Below are positions 10,720 to 18,937 of a stretch of DNA of 58,133 bases, piece after piece. Location of the stretch: the NCBI GenBank assembly GCA_035644935.1, contig DASQNO010000055.1, positions 1 to 58,133 of the forward strand. Direction: 5' to 3'. Position 1 is the first letter of the stretch. Every line of letters starts with the position of its first letter. A model generated the notes under the pieces. That model saw nothing but the letters and a program-made list of their open reading frames with translations. It did not search any database and was not told where the DNA came from. Position numbers and translations under genes: made by a program. The stretch is from CADCVW01 sp035644935. GTDB lineage: Bacteria; Pseudomonadota; Alphaproteobacteria; Sphingomonadales; Sphingomonadaceae.

Positions 10720-11457
10720 TCAGGAAGGGAAGCTATCCTTGGCCGCGCGCAGGATGCCGAGTTCGTCGGCGCTGCCCGCGCGCAGGAACAGATTGGTTAC
10801 GCGCTCGAGGCCGATCGTGGTGGGAACGGTCGCCTCGCCGACGGCGCGCCGTGCCTCCACCTCGCGCCGACGGCCGGCAATCTCGCCGTTGCCCGGCTCG
10901 GTCGCGGTGGCAAAGCGGGCGTTGCTCAGTGTGTACTCGTGGCCGCAGTAAAGCGCCGTGTCGTCGGGCAGCGCCGCCAGCTTGCGCAGGGAGGCGTGCA
11001 TGTCGGCGGGCGTGCCTTCGAACAATCGGCCGCAGCCCATCGGGAACAGCGTGTCACCGACGAACGCCGCCTTCGCCTGGGCCAAGTGAAACACGATGTG
11101 CCCGGCGGTGTGGCCGGGCGTGTGGATGACGTGGGCCTGCAACCCGCCGATGCGCAGCGTGTCGCCCTCCTCCACCATGACGTCGAGCGTCGGAATGCGC
11201 GCGGCCTCCGCCGCGGGGCCGTTAACCGTGGCGCCGGTGGCGGCCTTGACCCGGGCGTTGCCGTCCGTGTGGTCATGGTGCCAGTGCGTGTTCCACACCT
11301 GCCCGATGCGCCAGCCGCGCGCTTCGGCCGCGGCCAGCGCAAGTGCGGCGTCGGCCGGATCGACCACGACCGTTTCGCCGCTCTCCGCCTCGTGGAGCAG
11401 CCAGAAGTAATTGTCGGTCAGCGCGGGGATGCGCACGACCTCCAGCGCGGTCACCAT
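10720..11457 (-). CDS. gloB: Hydroxyacylglutathione hydrolase (glyoxalase II)
   Basis: GloB hydrolyses S-lactoylglutathione to lactate and glutathione, the second step of methylglyoxal detoxification. The 245-residue protein is a metallo-beta-lactamase-fold enzyme: the binuclear-metal motif THWHHDH is at 57-63, with HTPGHTAGH, the bridging aspartate in FVGDTLFPMGCG and YCGHEYTLSN further on. The start at 11457 overlaps the gloA stop by 7 nt (ATGGTGA), so the two glyoxalases are translationally coupled. A longer reading frame upstream overlaps gloA fully and has no homology. The length is close to E. coli GloB (251). Confidence 0.95.
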   Translation of the reverse strand: MVTALEVVRIPALTDNYFWLLHEAESGETVVVDPADAALALAAAEARGWRIGQVWNTHWHHDHTDGNARVKAATGATVNGPAAEAARIPTLDVMVEEGDTLRIGGLQAHVIHTPGHTAGHIVFHLAQAKAAFVGDTLFPMGCGRLFEGTPADMHASLRKLAALPDDTALYCGHEYTLSNARFATATEPGNGEIAGRRREVEARRAVGEATVPTTIGLERVTNLFLRAGSADELGILRAAKDSFPS

Positions 11458-11870
11458 TCGCCGGTGTTGGGCATCGAGGCCCAGGGCTCGGCCGGGGGCA
11501 GCGCCGGGCCGGCCTGGAGCAGTTCGATCGAGATATTGTCGGGGGACCGCACGAACGCCATGCGGCCGTCGCGGGGCGGACGATTGATGGTGACGCCGCC
11601 GTCCTGCAAGCGCTGGCACGCGGCGTAAACGTCGTCGACCCGGTAGGCGAGATGCCCGAAGTTGCGGCCGCCGTCGTACGGATCGTTGTTGTCCCAATTG
11701 TGCGTCAGTTCCACCTGCGCGTCCTCGTCACCCGGCGCGGCGAGGAAGATCAGCGTGTAGCGGCCGGCCTCGCTCTCGGAGCGGCGCACCTCCTTGAGGC
11801 CGAGCAGATCGAAGAACCGCAGCGCGGCGTCGGGGTCGGCGACGCGGATCATGGTGTGGAGATATTTCAT
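11451..11870 (-). CDS. gloA: Lactoylglutathione lyase (glyoxalase I)
   Basis: GloA converts the hemithioacetal of methylglyoxal and glutathione to S-lactoylglutathione. The 139-residue VOC-fold protein keeps the four metal ligands at the expected spacing: His5 (MKYLHTM), Glu54 (QVELTHN), His73 (FGHLAY) and Glu116 (SIELLQ). The glutathione-contact pattern FYxxLGL appears as FFDLLGL. AAAGG lies about seven bases before the ATG. It overlaps gloB by 7 nt, giving the complete glyoxalase pathway in one unit. Confidence 0.96.
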   Translation of the reverse strand: MKYLHTMIRVADPDAALRFFDLLGLKEVRRSESEAGRYTLIFLAAPGDEDAQVELTHNWDNNDPYDGGRNFGHLAYRVDDVYAACQRLQDGGVTINRPPRDGRMAFVRSPDNISIELLQAGPALPPAEPWASMPNTGEW

Positions 11871-11939
11871 GTGTGGGCCTTTCGCGAGAGACCCGAGATA
11901 AGGCCGAACGCGACCGGAGCAACCTCGCGCGACCGCTGG

Positions 11940-12590
11940 TCAGTCCGTCTTCGGAGACGGCGCAGCCAGCGAAGCGGACAGCGTCCGGATCCCCGCGTCG
12001 TCGGGCGCGAGCGTCGCGGCCCGAGCGATGTCGGCGCGGGCGCGGGCGAGGTCGCCGGCGCGCGCGGCGAGGCTGGCCGACGCATACCATCCGAACGGAT
12101 CGGCGGGGACCAATGCCACGCCGCGGTCGAGGTCGACACGCGCGGCGGCGAGGTCGCCCGCCGCGACATGGGCGCGGGCGCGGTCGATCAGCGCCTCACC
12201 CTGCAGTTCGTCGGACAGCGTCGCCAGCGCCAGCGCGGCGTCCAGCGCGGCGCGGGCGCGGACGTGGTCGTCGGCGGCGAGCCAGGCATTGCCCGCCTGG
12301 ACGTGGAGATGCGCGGCGCGGGGGTCCCCGGCGCGCACCGCGTCGTCCGCCGCCTGCGCGAACGCTATGGCGGCGGCGGTCCAGCGTTCGCGCGCGACAT
12401 AGGCCTGCGCCAGGCACAGCCGCGCGTCGATGCCGCCGGTCAGCGTCCAGCGGTTGGCGGCGGCGATCGCGGCGTCGGGCGATGAGCGGACCAGCGCGGC
12501 GCAGCTGGCTAGCGTCATCGCGACGGGCGGCGGCGGCGGGCCCGCGACAGGCCCGGCGGCGGCGGCGGCCTGGATGGCGAAGAGGATCAG
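11940..12590 (-). CDS. Exported TPR-repeat protein, probable CTG start
   Basis: About 216 residues of alanine-rich helical repeats resembling tetratricopeptide repeats: units such as RLCLAQAYVARERWTAAA, HVQAGNAWLAADDHVRARAA and GWYASASLAARAGDLARAR. Near the N-terminus MILFAIQAAAAAGPVAG would be a signal peptide. The only ATG giving a longer frame is at 12740, deep inside the hydrolase gene and without homology. A CTG at 12590 overlaps the hydrolase stop as CTGA, the same arrangement as ATGA couplings elsewhere here, with GGAGAG upstream. An internal ATG at the segment MTLASCAALV is the conservative alternative. Function is probably protein-protein contact in the periplasm, but unknown. Confidence 0.72.
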   Translation of the reverse strand: MILFAIQAAAAAGPVAGPPPPPVAMTLASCAALVRSSPDAAIAAANRWTLTGGIDARLCLAQAYVARERWTAAAIAFAQAADDAVRAGDPRAAHLHVQAGNAWLAADDHVRARAALDAALALATLSDELQGEALIDRARAHVAAGDLAAARVDLDRGVALVPADPFGWYASASLAARAGDLARARADIARAATLAPDDAGIRTLSASLAAPSPKTD

Positions 12591-13345
12591 GATGACAGGC
12601 TCTCCAGCAAGGTCCGCGTCACCGCCAGGATCGTCGCGAGATCGGCGGGACGCTGCAGACGGTGGTCGCCGCCCTTGACCAGCAGCAGCTTGACGTCGTC
12701 TGAACCGAGCGCGCCCATCAGCCGGACGGAGACGTCCCACGGCACGGTGTCGTCGGCGTCACCGTGGATCAGCCGCACGGGTCCGGCGAACGAGACGCCC
12801 TTACCCAGCAGCAGGTTCTCTTGGCCCGAGTCCCAGAAGACCTTCATCGTCGGGTAGGTGCCACCCTGGTCCGACGGATGGTCGATGCGCCCGTCGCGGG
12901 CGAGCTGCGCGCGTTCGTCGGCGTCGAAGCCCCATTCGGTGAAGTCGGGCGCGGCGGCGAGGCCGATCAGGCCGACAACGCGATCCGGCCGGGCAAGCGC
13001 CGCCAGCAGCATGATCCAGCCGCCCATCGACGAGCCGACCAGCACCAGCGCCCCCGTGGTGACCGCATCCATGACGAGCAGGACATCATCCAAGCGATCC
13101 TGCAGGCTCTGCGCCTCGAAGTCGCCGTCGCTCTCGCCGTAGCCTGCGTAGTCCAGGCGGAGCATAGCCCTGCCCTCACCCGCCGCCCAGGCGTCGAGCG
13201 CGGCGGCCTTGGTGCCGACCATCTCGCTCAGGTAACCGCCGAGATAGACCAGGGTCGGCCCGCGGCCGGGGCGGTGCCGGTAGGCGATACGGGTGCCGTC
13301 CGGACGCGCGATGAAGGACGGTTCGGCGACGGAGGGCGCCGGCAT
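12587..13345 (-). CDS. Alpha/beta hydrolase (ABHD10-like serine hydrolase)
   Basis: A 252-residue cytoplasmic alpha/beta-fold hydrolase. The nucleophile elbow is VLVGSSMGGW with Ser106, the acid is probably Asp198 in HGDADDTVPW and the base His228 in KGGDHRLQRP. The pattern LRLDYAGYGESDGDF and the overall order resemble the ABHD10 / palmitoyl-thioesterase-like group. Substrate cannot be read. Its ATG shares one base with the stop of the symporter gene (TGATG) and its stop overlaps the TPR gene, so the three are coupled. Confidence 0.9.
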   Translation of the reverse strand: MPAPSVAEPSFIARPDGTRIAYRHRPGRGPTLVYLGGYLSEMVGTKAAALDAWAAGEGRAMLRLDYAGYGESDGDFEAQSLQDRLDDVLLVMDAVTTGALVLVGSSMGGWIMLLAALARPDRVVGLIGLAAAPDFTEWGFDADERAQLARDGRIDHPSDQGGTYPTMKVFWDSGQENLLLGKGVSFAGPVRLIHGDADDTVPWDVSVRLMGALGSDDVKLLLVKGGDHRLQRPADLATILAVTRTLLESLSS

Positions 13346-14706
13346 CAGCGCGCAACCTCCGTGATGCGCTCCAGCCCGCTGACTTCGCCGTCGCCCGCCT
13401 GCGCGTCGGGTCCCTCGGCGGAGGGCGCCCCGTCCTCGCCGCGCGAGATTACGGTCGCGGCGACCAGATCGCCGGTGACGTTGAGCGTCGTGCGGCACAT
13501 GTCGAGGAAGCGGTCGACGCCGAGCACCAGCCCGATGCCTTCGGGCGGCACGCCGACCATGCCCAGGATCAGCGCCACGACGGGGAGCGAACCGGCCGGA
13601 ACGCCCGCGGTGCCGATGCCGCCGAGGATGCAGACGAGCATGACGGTGATCTGCTGCGCCAGCGTCAGTTCAACGCCGAAGAGCTGCGCCAGGAAGATGA
13701 CGGTGACGCCCTCGAACATGGCGGTGCCGTTCTGATTGGCGGTGGCGCCGATCGTCAGGATGAAGCGCGAAATCTTCGGCGGCAGCATCAGCCGGGTTTC
13801 GGCGACGCGAATCGCGGTCGGCAGCGTCGCGTTGGACGACGCGGTCGAAAACGCCATCACCATCGCTTCCTGGCTTTCCCGGAAGAAGGCGACCGGCGAC
13901 TTGGCGGCGGCGAAGCGCAGGATCAGCGGGAAGACGACAAACATCTGGATTGCCAGCGCCAGCAGCACGACGCCCACGTAAGCCGACAGCCGGATCAGCA
14001 GCTCCCACCCGAACAGGGCGGCGAGGTTGAACATGAAGCAGGCAATGGCGATCGGGGCGAGGCGGATGACAACGCCGATCAGGCGCATCGTGACGTCGAA
14101 CAGGCCTTCGATCGCGTCCTTCAACTGCCGCGAGGGCCCGGTCTGAACGAGCACGAGGCCGATGCCGAAGAACAGCGAGAAGAACATGATCGCCAGGATC
14201 TCGTTGTCCGCGGCGGCGGTGAAGACGTTGGATGGGATGATCGCAAGGAAGGCGGCGACGCCCTGCGGCTTCTCGGCCTGGCCCGAGATGATCGCCTGCG
14301 CGCCTTCGCGGCTGTCGGCGAGCAGCGAGCGGGCGAGCGCCGGATCGACGCCCGCGCCCGGCTGCAGCAGGTTGACCACGACCAGGCTGACGGCGACCGC
14401 CACCGTCGACACGAGCACGGTGTAGAGCGCGGTCTTGAGCCCGACGCGGCGCAGCGACGCCATTTCGCCCATTTCCGCGATGCCGATAACCAGCGCGGAG
14501 AAGAGCAGCGGGATGACGAGCATGAACAGGAGGCGGAGGAACACCTGCCCGATCGGCCCGGTGATGTAGGTGGTGACGAATTCGACCCACGGCGCCCCGG
14601 GCGCAAGCATGAAGGCGAGCAGCCCCAGCGTCAGGCCGAGCACGAACCCGATCAGCATCTGCGTCTGCAACGCCAGCCCGCGGCGTTTCGTGGCTTCACC
14701 CGTCAT
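13345..14706 (-). CDS. Dicarboxylate/amino acid:cation symporter (DAACS family)
   Basis: A 453-residue inner-membrane carrier of the GltP/DctA family, importing C4-dicarboxylates or acidic amino acids with Na+ or H+. Family markers: N-terminal IGFVLGLTLGLLAF, the serine-rich re-entrant loop AFSTASSNATLPTAIR, the TM7 cation-site motif ANQNGTAMFEG (NxxGT), the HP2 loop GGIGTAGVPAGSLP and the TM8 motif VDRFLDMCRTTLNVTGD. About eight hydrophobic helices plus two hairpins are visible. It is the first gene of the minus-strand unit that continues into the hydrolase, the TPR protein and the glyoxalases. Which substrate it prefers is not clear. Confidence 0.93.
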   Translation of the reverse strand: MTGEATKRRGLALQTQMLIGFVLGLTLGLLAFMLAPGAPWVEFVTTYITGPIGQVFLRLLFMLVIPLLFSALVIGIAEMGEMASLRRVGLKTALYTVLVSTVAVAVSLVVVNLLQPGAGVDPALARSLLADSREGAQAIISGQAEKPQGVAAFLAIIPSNVFTAAADNEILAIMFFSLFFGIGLVLVQTGPSRQLKDAIEGLFDVTMRLIGVVIRLAPIAIACFMFNLAALFGWELLIRLSAYVGVVLLALAIQMFVVFPLILRFAAAKSPVAFFRESQEAMVMAFSTASSNATLPTAIRVAETRLMLPPKISRFILTIGATANQNGTAMFEGVTVIFLAQLFGVELTLAQQITVMLVCILGGIGTAGVPAGSLPVVALILGMVGVPPEGIGLVLGVDRFLDMCRTTLNVTGDLVAATVISRGEDGAPSAEGPDAQAGDGEVSGLERITEVAR

Positions 14707-15255
14707 GCTGTGCTGGCCTCCCTAAGCCCGCCTACAAAGACGCCATCGGGCACCGGGTCAAGCGGCGGCGGCGAAGCCGCGCCGCCGGGACGGCGTCGCG
14801 AGGATGAGGCCGAGCACGCGGTCGCCGAGGACCCCGGTGGTGAGTTTCTTGGTCAGAAACGTGGATTTTTGCGGCGGAATGCGGCGATTTGCGGGTTTGG
14901 AGGCAGAACCGCCGGCGCGGTCAAAGCGCGCGCACAGCGCAAAGGTCGCGAAAGTCGCGAAGTTCCTAGTGTGGGGGCGTTTTGCGTCGGGGGCGGAGGC
15001 GTTCGGCACGAGAGTGGGAGGGAGCCGGACGCTGGCAAAGAGCCGGGCCGGGAGGCGGCCGGCGCGGAGGATGGCACAAGGCGAGGGGTGTAGGACAGCG
15101 ATTCTTCGCAGCGGGACGGGGGCTGCCTGTGGAGAACGCGCGTGCATGGATTTTGCTAAGCGGGACATCGCTGCGCCGCTGCTTTCGCCCGTACGGGCCA
15201 CGTGACTGAACCGTCGAACCGAGCTAACTGACAACAAAGCTAAGGAGCCTGAGCG
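14707..15255. other. 549-bp gene-free divergent intergenic region
   Basis: Between the symporter and the M61-like gene I find no convincing gene on either strand. Short open frames here have arginine/glycine-rich shadow composition. The stretch holds a GC-rich inverted repeat near 14763-14785, a short direct repeat GTCGCGAA around 14945-14960, and AT-poorer sequence up to about 15180. An AAGGAG ribosome site just before 15256 belongs to the downstream gene. Confidence 0.6.
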
Positions 15256-16935
15256 ATGGGGCGGCTGGCCGGTCTTGCAGCAGTGGCTTGCGCGCCGTTG
15301 CTGCTGGGAGCGAACACGGATCAGGGAGTGAGCTATGTGCTGACTCCAGCCGTGAAGAACGGCCGCCTGTCCCACGTGGCGGTCGAGTTGCGGTTTCGCG
15401 GCGATCAGGACGGCGAAACGGAACTCGTGATGCCCGACAAAGGCGGCGAAGATCGGCCATGGCCGGGAGCGTCCGCCTTGTCCGTTCGCGGGGGAAAGCT
15501 CCAGCCGCAAGCGGGTGCGTACCGGGTTCTGCGGCATAGACCCGGCGCGGCGTTGACGGTGCGGTACAGGATCGAGGCCGAACAGAGAGAAGACCCTGGG
15601 CCCAACGCCGAACTCTACGCGCCGGTGATCCGGCCGAATTGGTTCCACCTGATCGGCGAGGCGGGGTTCGCCTACCCGCGCGGCAGGAACGAAGCGCCGG
15701 CCCGTTTCCGATGGGGCGCCCAGCCCCGCGGCTGGACGCTTGCTTCCGACATGGATCATTTCTCCTCCTCCCGCGCGGGGAGGGTGGCCGATGTGGTCGG
15801 CAGCGTGTCGCTGGGCGCGCCCGATCTCAGGGTGGCGCGGCGAGAGGTCGACGGACAGCCTCTTCGTATCGCCATGCGCGGTCAGTGGCGGTTCACGCCC
15901 GAGCACTTCGACACGGAAACGACAAAGGTGGTGCGCGCGGTGAACGCGTTCTGGGGCGGCCGGGGGCGGCCGTACCTGATCACCCTGATCCCGTTCGGGA
16001 AAGGCGATGCGAACGGCGTACGTTCCGAAGGCGCGGGTCGCGACGACGCTTTCGCGTTCGGTGCGACGACCAACCTCGAATATGAAGACCGCCGACGCAC
16101 GCTCGCCCATGAGTATCTTCACACTTGGATACCTTCCGAGCTCGGCAACTGGCGAGAAGGTGATGACGAGGGGCTGGACAAATGGTTCGGAGAGGGCTTC
16201 GCCGACTTCTATGCGGCGCGCATCCTGCTCCGCGCCGGCCTATGGTCGCCGGAGGATTTCATACGCGAATTGAACGACCTGCTGGGTCGCTACGCGGGAT
16301 CGCCCGGGCGCAGCCTGACCAACGCACAGGTCGCCGCAGCCTACTTCAAGGATGGTGACATCCGCGATCTGGCTTATATGCGCGGCGAGCTGTTCGCGAT
16401 GCTGCTCGACCATCGGCTTCGCGAGCGCGGGCTGGGGCTGGATTGGGTTATGCGGGCGCAACACAAACGCGCGCTCGCAGAACCACGGGGGAGTGGGACG
16501 CCGGCCGGCGTTCTCTTCCCTCGAGTTCTGCGCGAATACGGGGGCGCCATGGGAACGGACCTCCTGACGCGTCACATCGAAAACGGAGAGCCGATCCTGT
16601 TGCCGGCCGAGATGTTCGGCCGTTGCGCGCGGGTCGAAACGCGACCGCTGTACAGCATGGGGTTTTCGATCTCCGGCGGTAAGGTGAAAGACCTGAACCC
16701 GAGCAGCCCCGCCTACGCCGCCGGCCTTCGCGAAGGCGATCCCGTCCGGCGAGAGCCGGGCGATAGCTGGCGACCGGAAATCAGCTTCCGCATCGGCGAC
16801 GGCGTCGAGCCTCGCCGCGCTGCGTTTGTACGTGCGCCGGTGCCGGGCTCGGCGGTCCAACGAGTCGTTCTGACGGCTGATCGCAGTTCCGAAAGCCATG
16901 CGGCGTGCACACGACGGCTTAGCGGAACCGCATGA
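15256..16935 (+). CDS. Exported M61-like metalloaminopeptidase with C-terminal PDZ-like segment
   Basis: A 559-residue protein with a short signal peptide (MGRLAGLAAVACAPLLLGA). It has the gluzincin motif HEYLH at 285-289 followed by the third zinc-ligand glutamate in GEGFADFYA (Glu313), which is the M61 (glycyl aminopeptidase-like) arrangement. The C-terminal third contains MGFSISGGKVKDLNPSSP and AAGLREGDPV, resembling the PDZ domain that M61 enzymes carry. AAGGAG is well placed before the ATG. It stands alone on the plus strand. Substrate unknown; periplasmic location is inferred. Confidence 0.88.
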   Translation: MGRLAGLAAVACAPLLLGANTDQGVSYVLTPAVKNGRLSHVAVELRFRGDQDGETELVMPDKGGEDRPWPGASALSVRGGKLQPQAGAYRVLRHRPGAALTVRYRIEAEQREDPGPNAELYAPVIRPNWFHLIGEAGFAYPRGRNEAPARFRWGAQPRGWTLASDMDHFSSSRAGRVADVVGSVSLGAPDLRVARREVDGQPLRIAMRGQWRFTPEHFDTETTKVVRAVNAFWGGRGRPYLITLIPFGKGDANGVRSEGAGRDDAFAFGATTNLEYEDRRRTLAHEYLHTWIPSELGNWREGDDEGLDKWFGEGFADFYAARILLRAGLWSPEDFIRELNDLLGRYAGSPGRSLTNAQVAAAYFKDGDIRDLAYMRGELFAMLLDHRLRERGLGLDWVMRAQHKRALAEPRGSGTPAGVLFPRVLREYGGAMGTDLLTRHIENGEPILLPAEMFGRCARVETRPLYSMGFSISGGKVKDLNPSSPAYAAGLREGDPVRREPGDSWRPEISFRIGDGVEPRRAAFVRAPVPGSAVQRVVLTADRSSESHAACTRRLSGTA

Positions 16936-17122
16936 CCTGTCATGCCTACCCGTCTCTTGATCGTTAAGCGCCCTCTTCGCCGCGCTACGCAGAGCCCGGT
17001 GAAGAAGGCGGCGCGGGTGGAGACGCGGGCGAGCCACAAGCCGGGGGCGCAGGCGGGGCTGGACTTGTAGCCAGGCCTGAAGAGGCGCAAACTGAGCGCA
17101 GGCGGACGGTGGAGACACGGAC

Positions 17123-17536
17123 ATGCGCTATCTGGCTTTGACGACGGTGGTGATCGCGGGCGCGGCGCTGGCAGCGCAGACGAATGCGGCGGCGCAGACG
17201 AATGCGGCGGCGCAGGCGGCGGGGCCGAGCCCGCGCATGCCGATCGCGCGGTACATCTCGATCCAGGATTATCCGTCGGCGGCGCTGCTGGCGCGGCAGC
17301 AGGGGCGGGTGGGCGTGCGGCTGGGGGTGAGCGCGGCGGGGCGCGTGACCGACTGCACGGTCACCCTATCCAGCGGCGCGGCGATCCTCGACGCCTCGAC
17401 CTGCCGCCTGCTGCGCAGCCGGGTGCGGTTCGACCCGGCGCGTGACGCGCAAGGGTCGGCGGTGGCGGGCACGTTTTCGACGCATGTCGACTGGACGCTG
17501 CCCATCATGCAGGCGCCGATGCGGCCGGGGGCGTAG
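17123..17536 (+). CDS. Stand-alone periplasmic TonB C-terminal domain protein
   Basis: A 137-residue protein with a cleavable signal (MRYLALTTVVIAGAALA), then a short tandem peptide repeat (QTNAA twice) encoded by an 18-nt direct DNA repeat at 17172-17213. The remainder is a TonB_C-like domain: DYPSAALLARQQGRVGVRL, AAGRVTDCTVTLSSG, CRLLRSRVRFDPA and the closing beta strand VDWTLP. It aligns well with the C-terminus of the TonB-family protein at 47525..48238. Unlike that protein it lacks a membrane anchor and proline-rich spacer, so it cannot act as an ordinary energy transducer. Confidence 0.85.
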   Translation: MRYLALTTVVIAGAALAAQTNAAAQTNAAAQAAGPSPRMPIARYISIQDYPSAALLARQQGRVGVRLGVSAAGRVTDCTVTLSSGAAILDASTCRLLRSRVRFDPARDAQGSAVAGTFSTHVDWTLPIMQAPMRPGA

Positions 17537-17560
17537 ATTTCGATGCAACTGCCTTGAAGC

Positions 17561-17706
17561 GTCCTCCCCGGCCTTTGCCGGGGAGGGGGACCAGCGAGGG
17601 TCCCACGAAAGTAGTACTTTCGTGGGTGCCCGAAGCTGGTGGAGGGGTCTATTGTCGCCCAACGGTAAGAAGCCCCTCCACCATCCCGCTGCGCGGCATG
17701 GTCCCC
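17561..17706. repeat. Palindromic intergenic repeat (family A)
   Basis: Starts with the hairpin CCTCCCCGGCCTTTGCCGG and holds the core GGTGGAGGGGT and its inverse CCCCTCCACCAT. Copies at 23489, 43669 and 55294. Together with the hairpins that follow it fills the 306-bp convergent gap between the TonB-domain gene and the M48 gene. Confidence 0.8.
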
Positions 17707-17717
17707 ATGACCGGGTC

Positions 17718-17757
17718 AACCGTGCCCCGCACGGTTGAGGATCGTCCGGGGGACGAT
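17718..17757. terminator. Two adjacent perfect hairpins at a convergent junction
   Basis: AACCGTGC-CCC-GCACGGTT (17718-17736) and ATCGTCC-GGG-GGACGAT (17741-17757) are perfect short stems with 3-nt loops. There is no T-run, so intrinsic termination is uncertain; they could stabilise 3' ends of both converging transcripts. Confidence 0.45.
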
Positions 17758-17842
17758 GCGACCCGCTCATCCTGCCAAAGCAGGGGATGACTTCAGAAAG
17801 AGTCAGCGCCGCTAGTGCTGTCCGAACAAGCTGGAACAAACT

Positions 17843-18931
17843 CTAGCGAGCGGCGGGCGGCAGCGCGCGGGGCTGGCCGCGGGCGGCGCGTTTGGCGGGG
17901 TCGTTGAAGCAGATGTTGAAGATCGCCTCCCATTCGTCTCGCCCCAGCGCCGGAGTGTAGCGGCGGTTCGGATCGAAGCTGGCACGAAACTTGGCGCGGC
18001 GGGCGTCGGACAGCGGGTGCGTCGACAAATACGAGAACGCGGCGCCCAGCCGGCCGAGCTTGCGTTCGGTGGCGCCCATGCGGGTGAAAAAGCGCGCGGT
18101 TCCCAGCGGCGAGATGTTGGCGGCGCGCAAGGCGGCGATCGCGTCGGCGTCGGCCTCCGCCTCCGCCGCGCGGCCGTAGCGCGAGCCCAGAATCATGTCG
18201 GCATTGCCGCCGGTGGTGCCGCCCAGCGCGGTGATGACCAGCCCGACGCCCAACTCGCGGATCATGCCTTCGGTGACGTGGCGGCGGCGGACGTGCGCGA
18301 TCTCGTGCGCCAGCACGCCGGCGAGCTCGTCGGGCGTGTCCGCCTCCGCGATCAATTCGCGGAAAATCACGATGTGGTTGCCGGGCAGGGCGGCGGCGTT
18401 GACCATCGGCACGTCGACGACGCGAATGTCGAAATCGGCGTAGCCGGGGGACAGGCGGCGCGCGAGCTTTTGCAGCGCCTCCGCGCCGCCCGGACCGCGG
18501 CAGAACTTGCCGCCGAAATCGCCGACGATGGCATCGCCGTAGCGCTTCTCCCAGCTCGCCGGGATGTGGGGGGCGAGCGCGCCGGGGAGGAGGTAGCCCG
18601 CCCCCAGCACCGCGCCCGAGGCGAGCAGCAGCGCGGCGAGGGCGGGCACAAGCCCGACGCGGTCGATCCAGCTTCCGTAGCGCCGCTCGGCGGGGAGCAT
18701 GGCGGCGACGTCGGCGGGAACCGGCGGCAGCAGGCCCAGCCGCCAGCCTTCGCGGCCCGAGCGGCCATAGACCAAAGCGCCGTCACGGTCAGTGGCGTGG
18801 AACAGCGACGCGGCGGCGACCTCCTCGACGCGGCCGTCGGCGAAATGCAGCAGGAGGCCGTCCGCGCCCGCGGCCACGGCGACGTCATGGCGCGTGCCGG
18901 AGCGCCCGTCGTAGAGCCAGGCGTTCGCCAT
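17843..18931 (-). CDS. M48-family membrane metallopeptidase
   Basis: A 362-residue zinc protease. The active site HEIAH is at 209-213 (AHEIAHVRRRHVTEG) with a downstream glutamate in GRAAEAEADADA, the M48 pattern. About 90 residues of a small beta-rich N-terminal domain precede one transmembrane segment (VPALAALLLASGAVLGAGYL, about 95-114). The catalytic domain therefore probably faces the periplasm, as in BepA/LoiP-like relatives, though without a signal peptide. It follows the DUF898 gene by 6 nt on the same strand, and this pairing of DUF898 and M48 suggests they work together. Substrate not known. Confidence 0.9.
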   Translation of the reverse strand: MANAWLYDGRSGTRHDVAVAAGADGLLLHFADGRVEEVAAASLFHATDRDGALVYGRSGREGWRLGLLPPVPADVAAMLPAERRYGSWIDRVGLVPALAALLLASGAVLGAGYLLPGALAPHIPASWEKRYGDAIVGDFGGKFCRGPGGAEALQKLARRLSPGYADFDIRVVDVPMVNAAALPGNHIVIFRELIAEADTPDELAGVLAHEIAHVRRRHVTEGMIRELGVGLVITALGGTTGGNADMILGSRYGRAAEAEADADAIAALRAANISPLGTARFFTRMGATERKLGRLGAAFSYLSTHPLSDARRAKFRASFDPNRRYTPALGRDEWEAIFNICFNDPAKRAARGQPRALPPAAR

Positions 18932-18937
18932 CTCGGC

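Noticed and set aside
12591..12740. Upstream extension of the TPR gene to the ATG at 12740
   Set aside because: It would lie wholly inside the hydrolase gene, encodes an Arg-rich stretch without homology, and would bury the signal-peptide-like segment.
14758..16122. 454-codon minus-strand frame over the gene-free region and the M61-like gene
   Set aside because: It opposes the protease with HEYLH motif and has no recognisable feature of its own.
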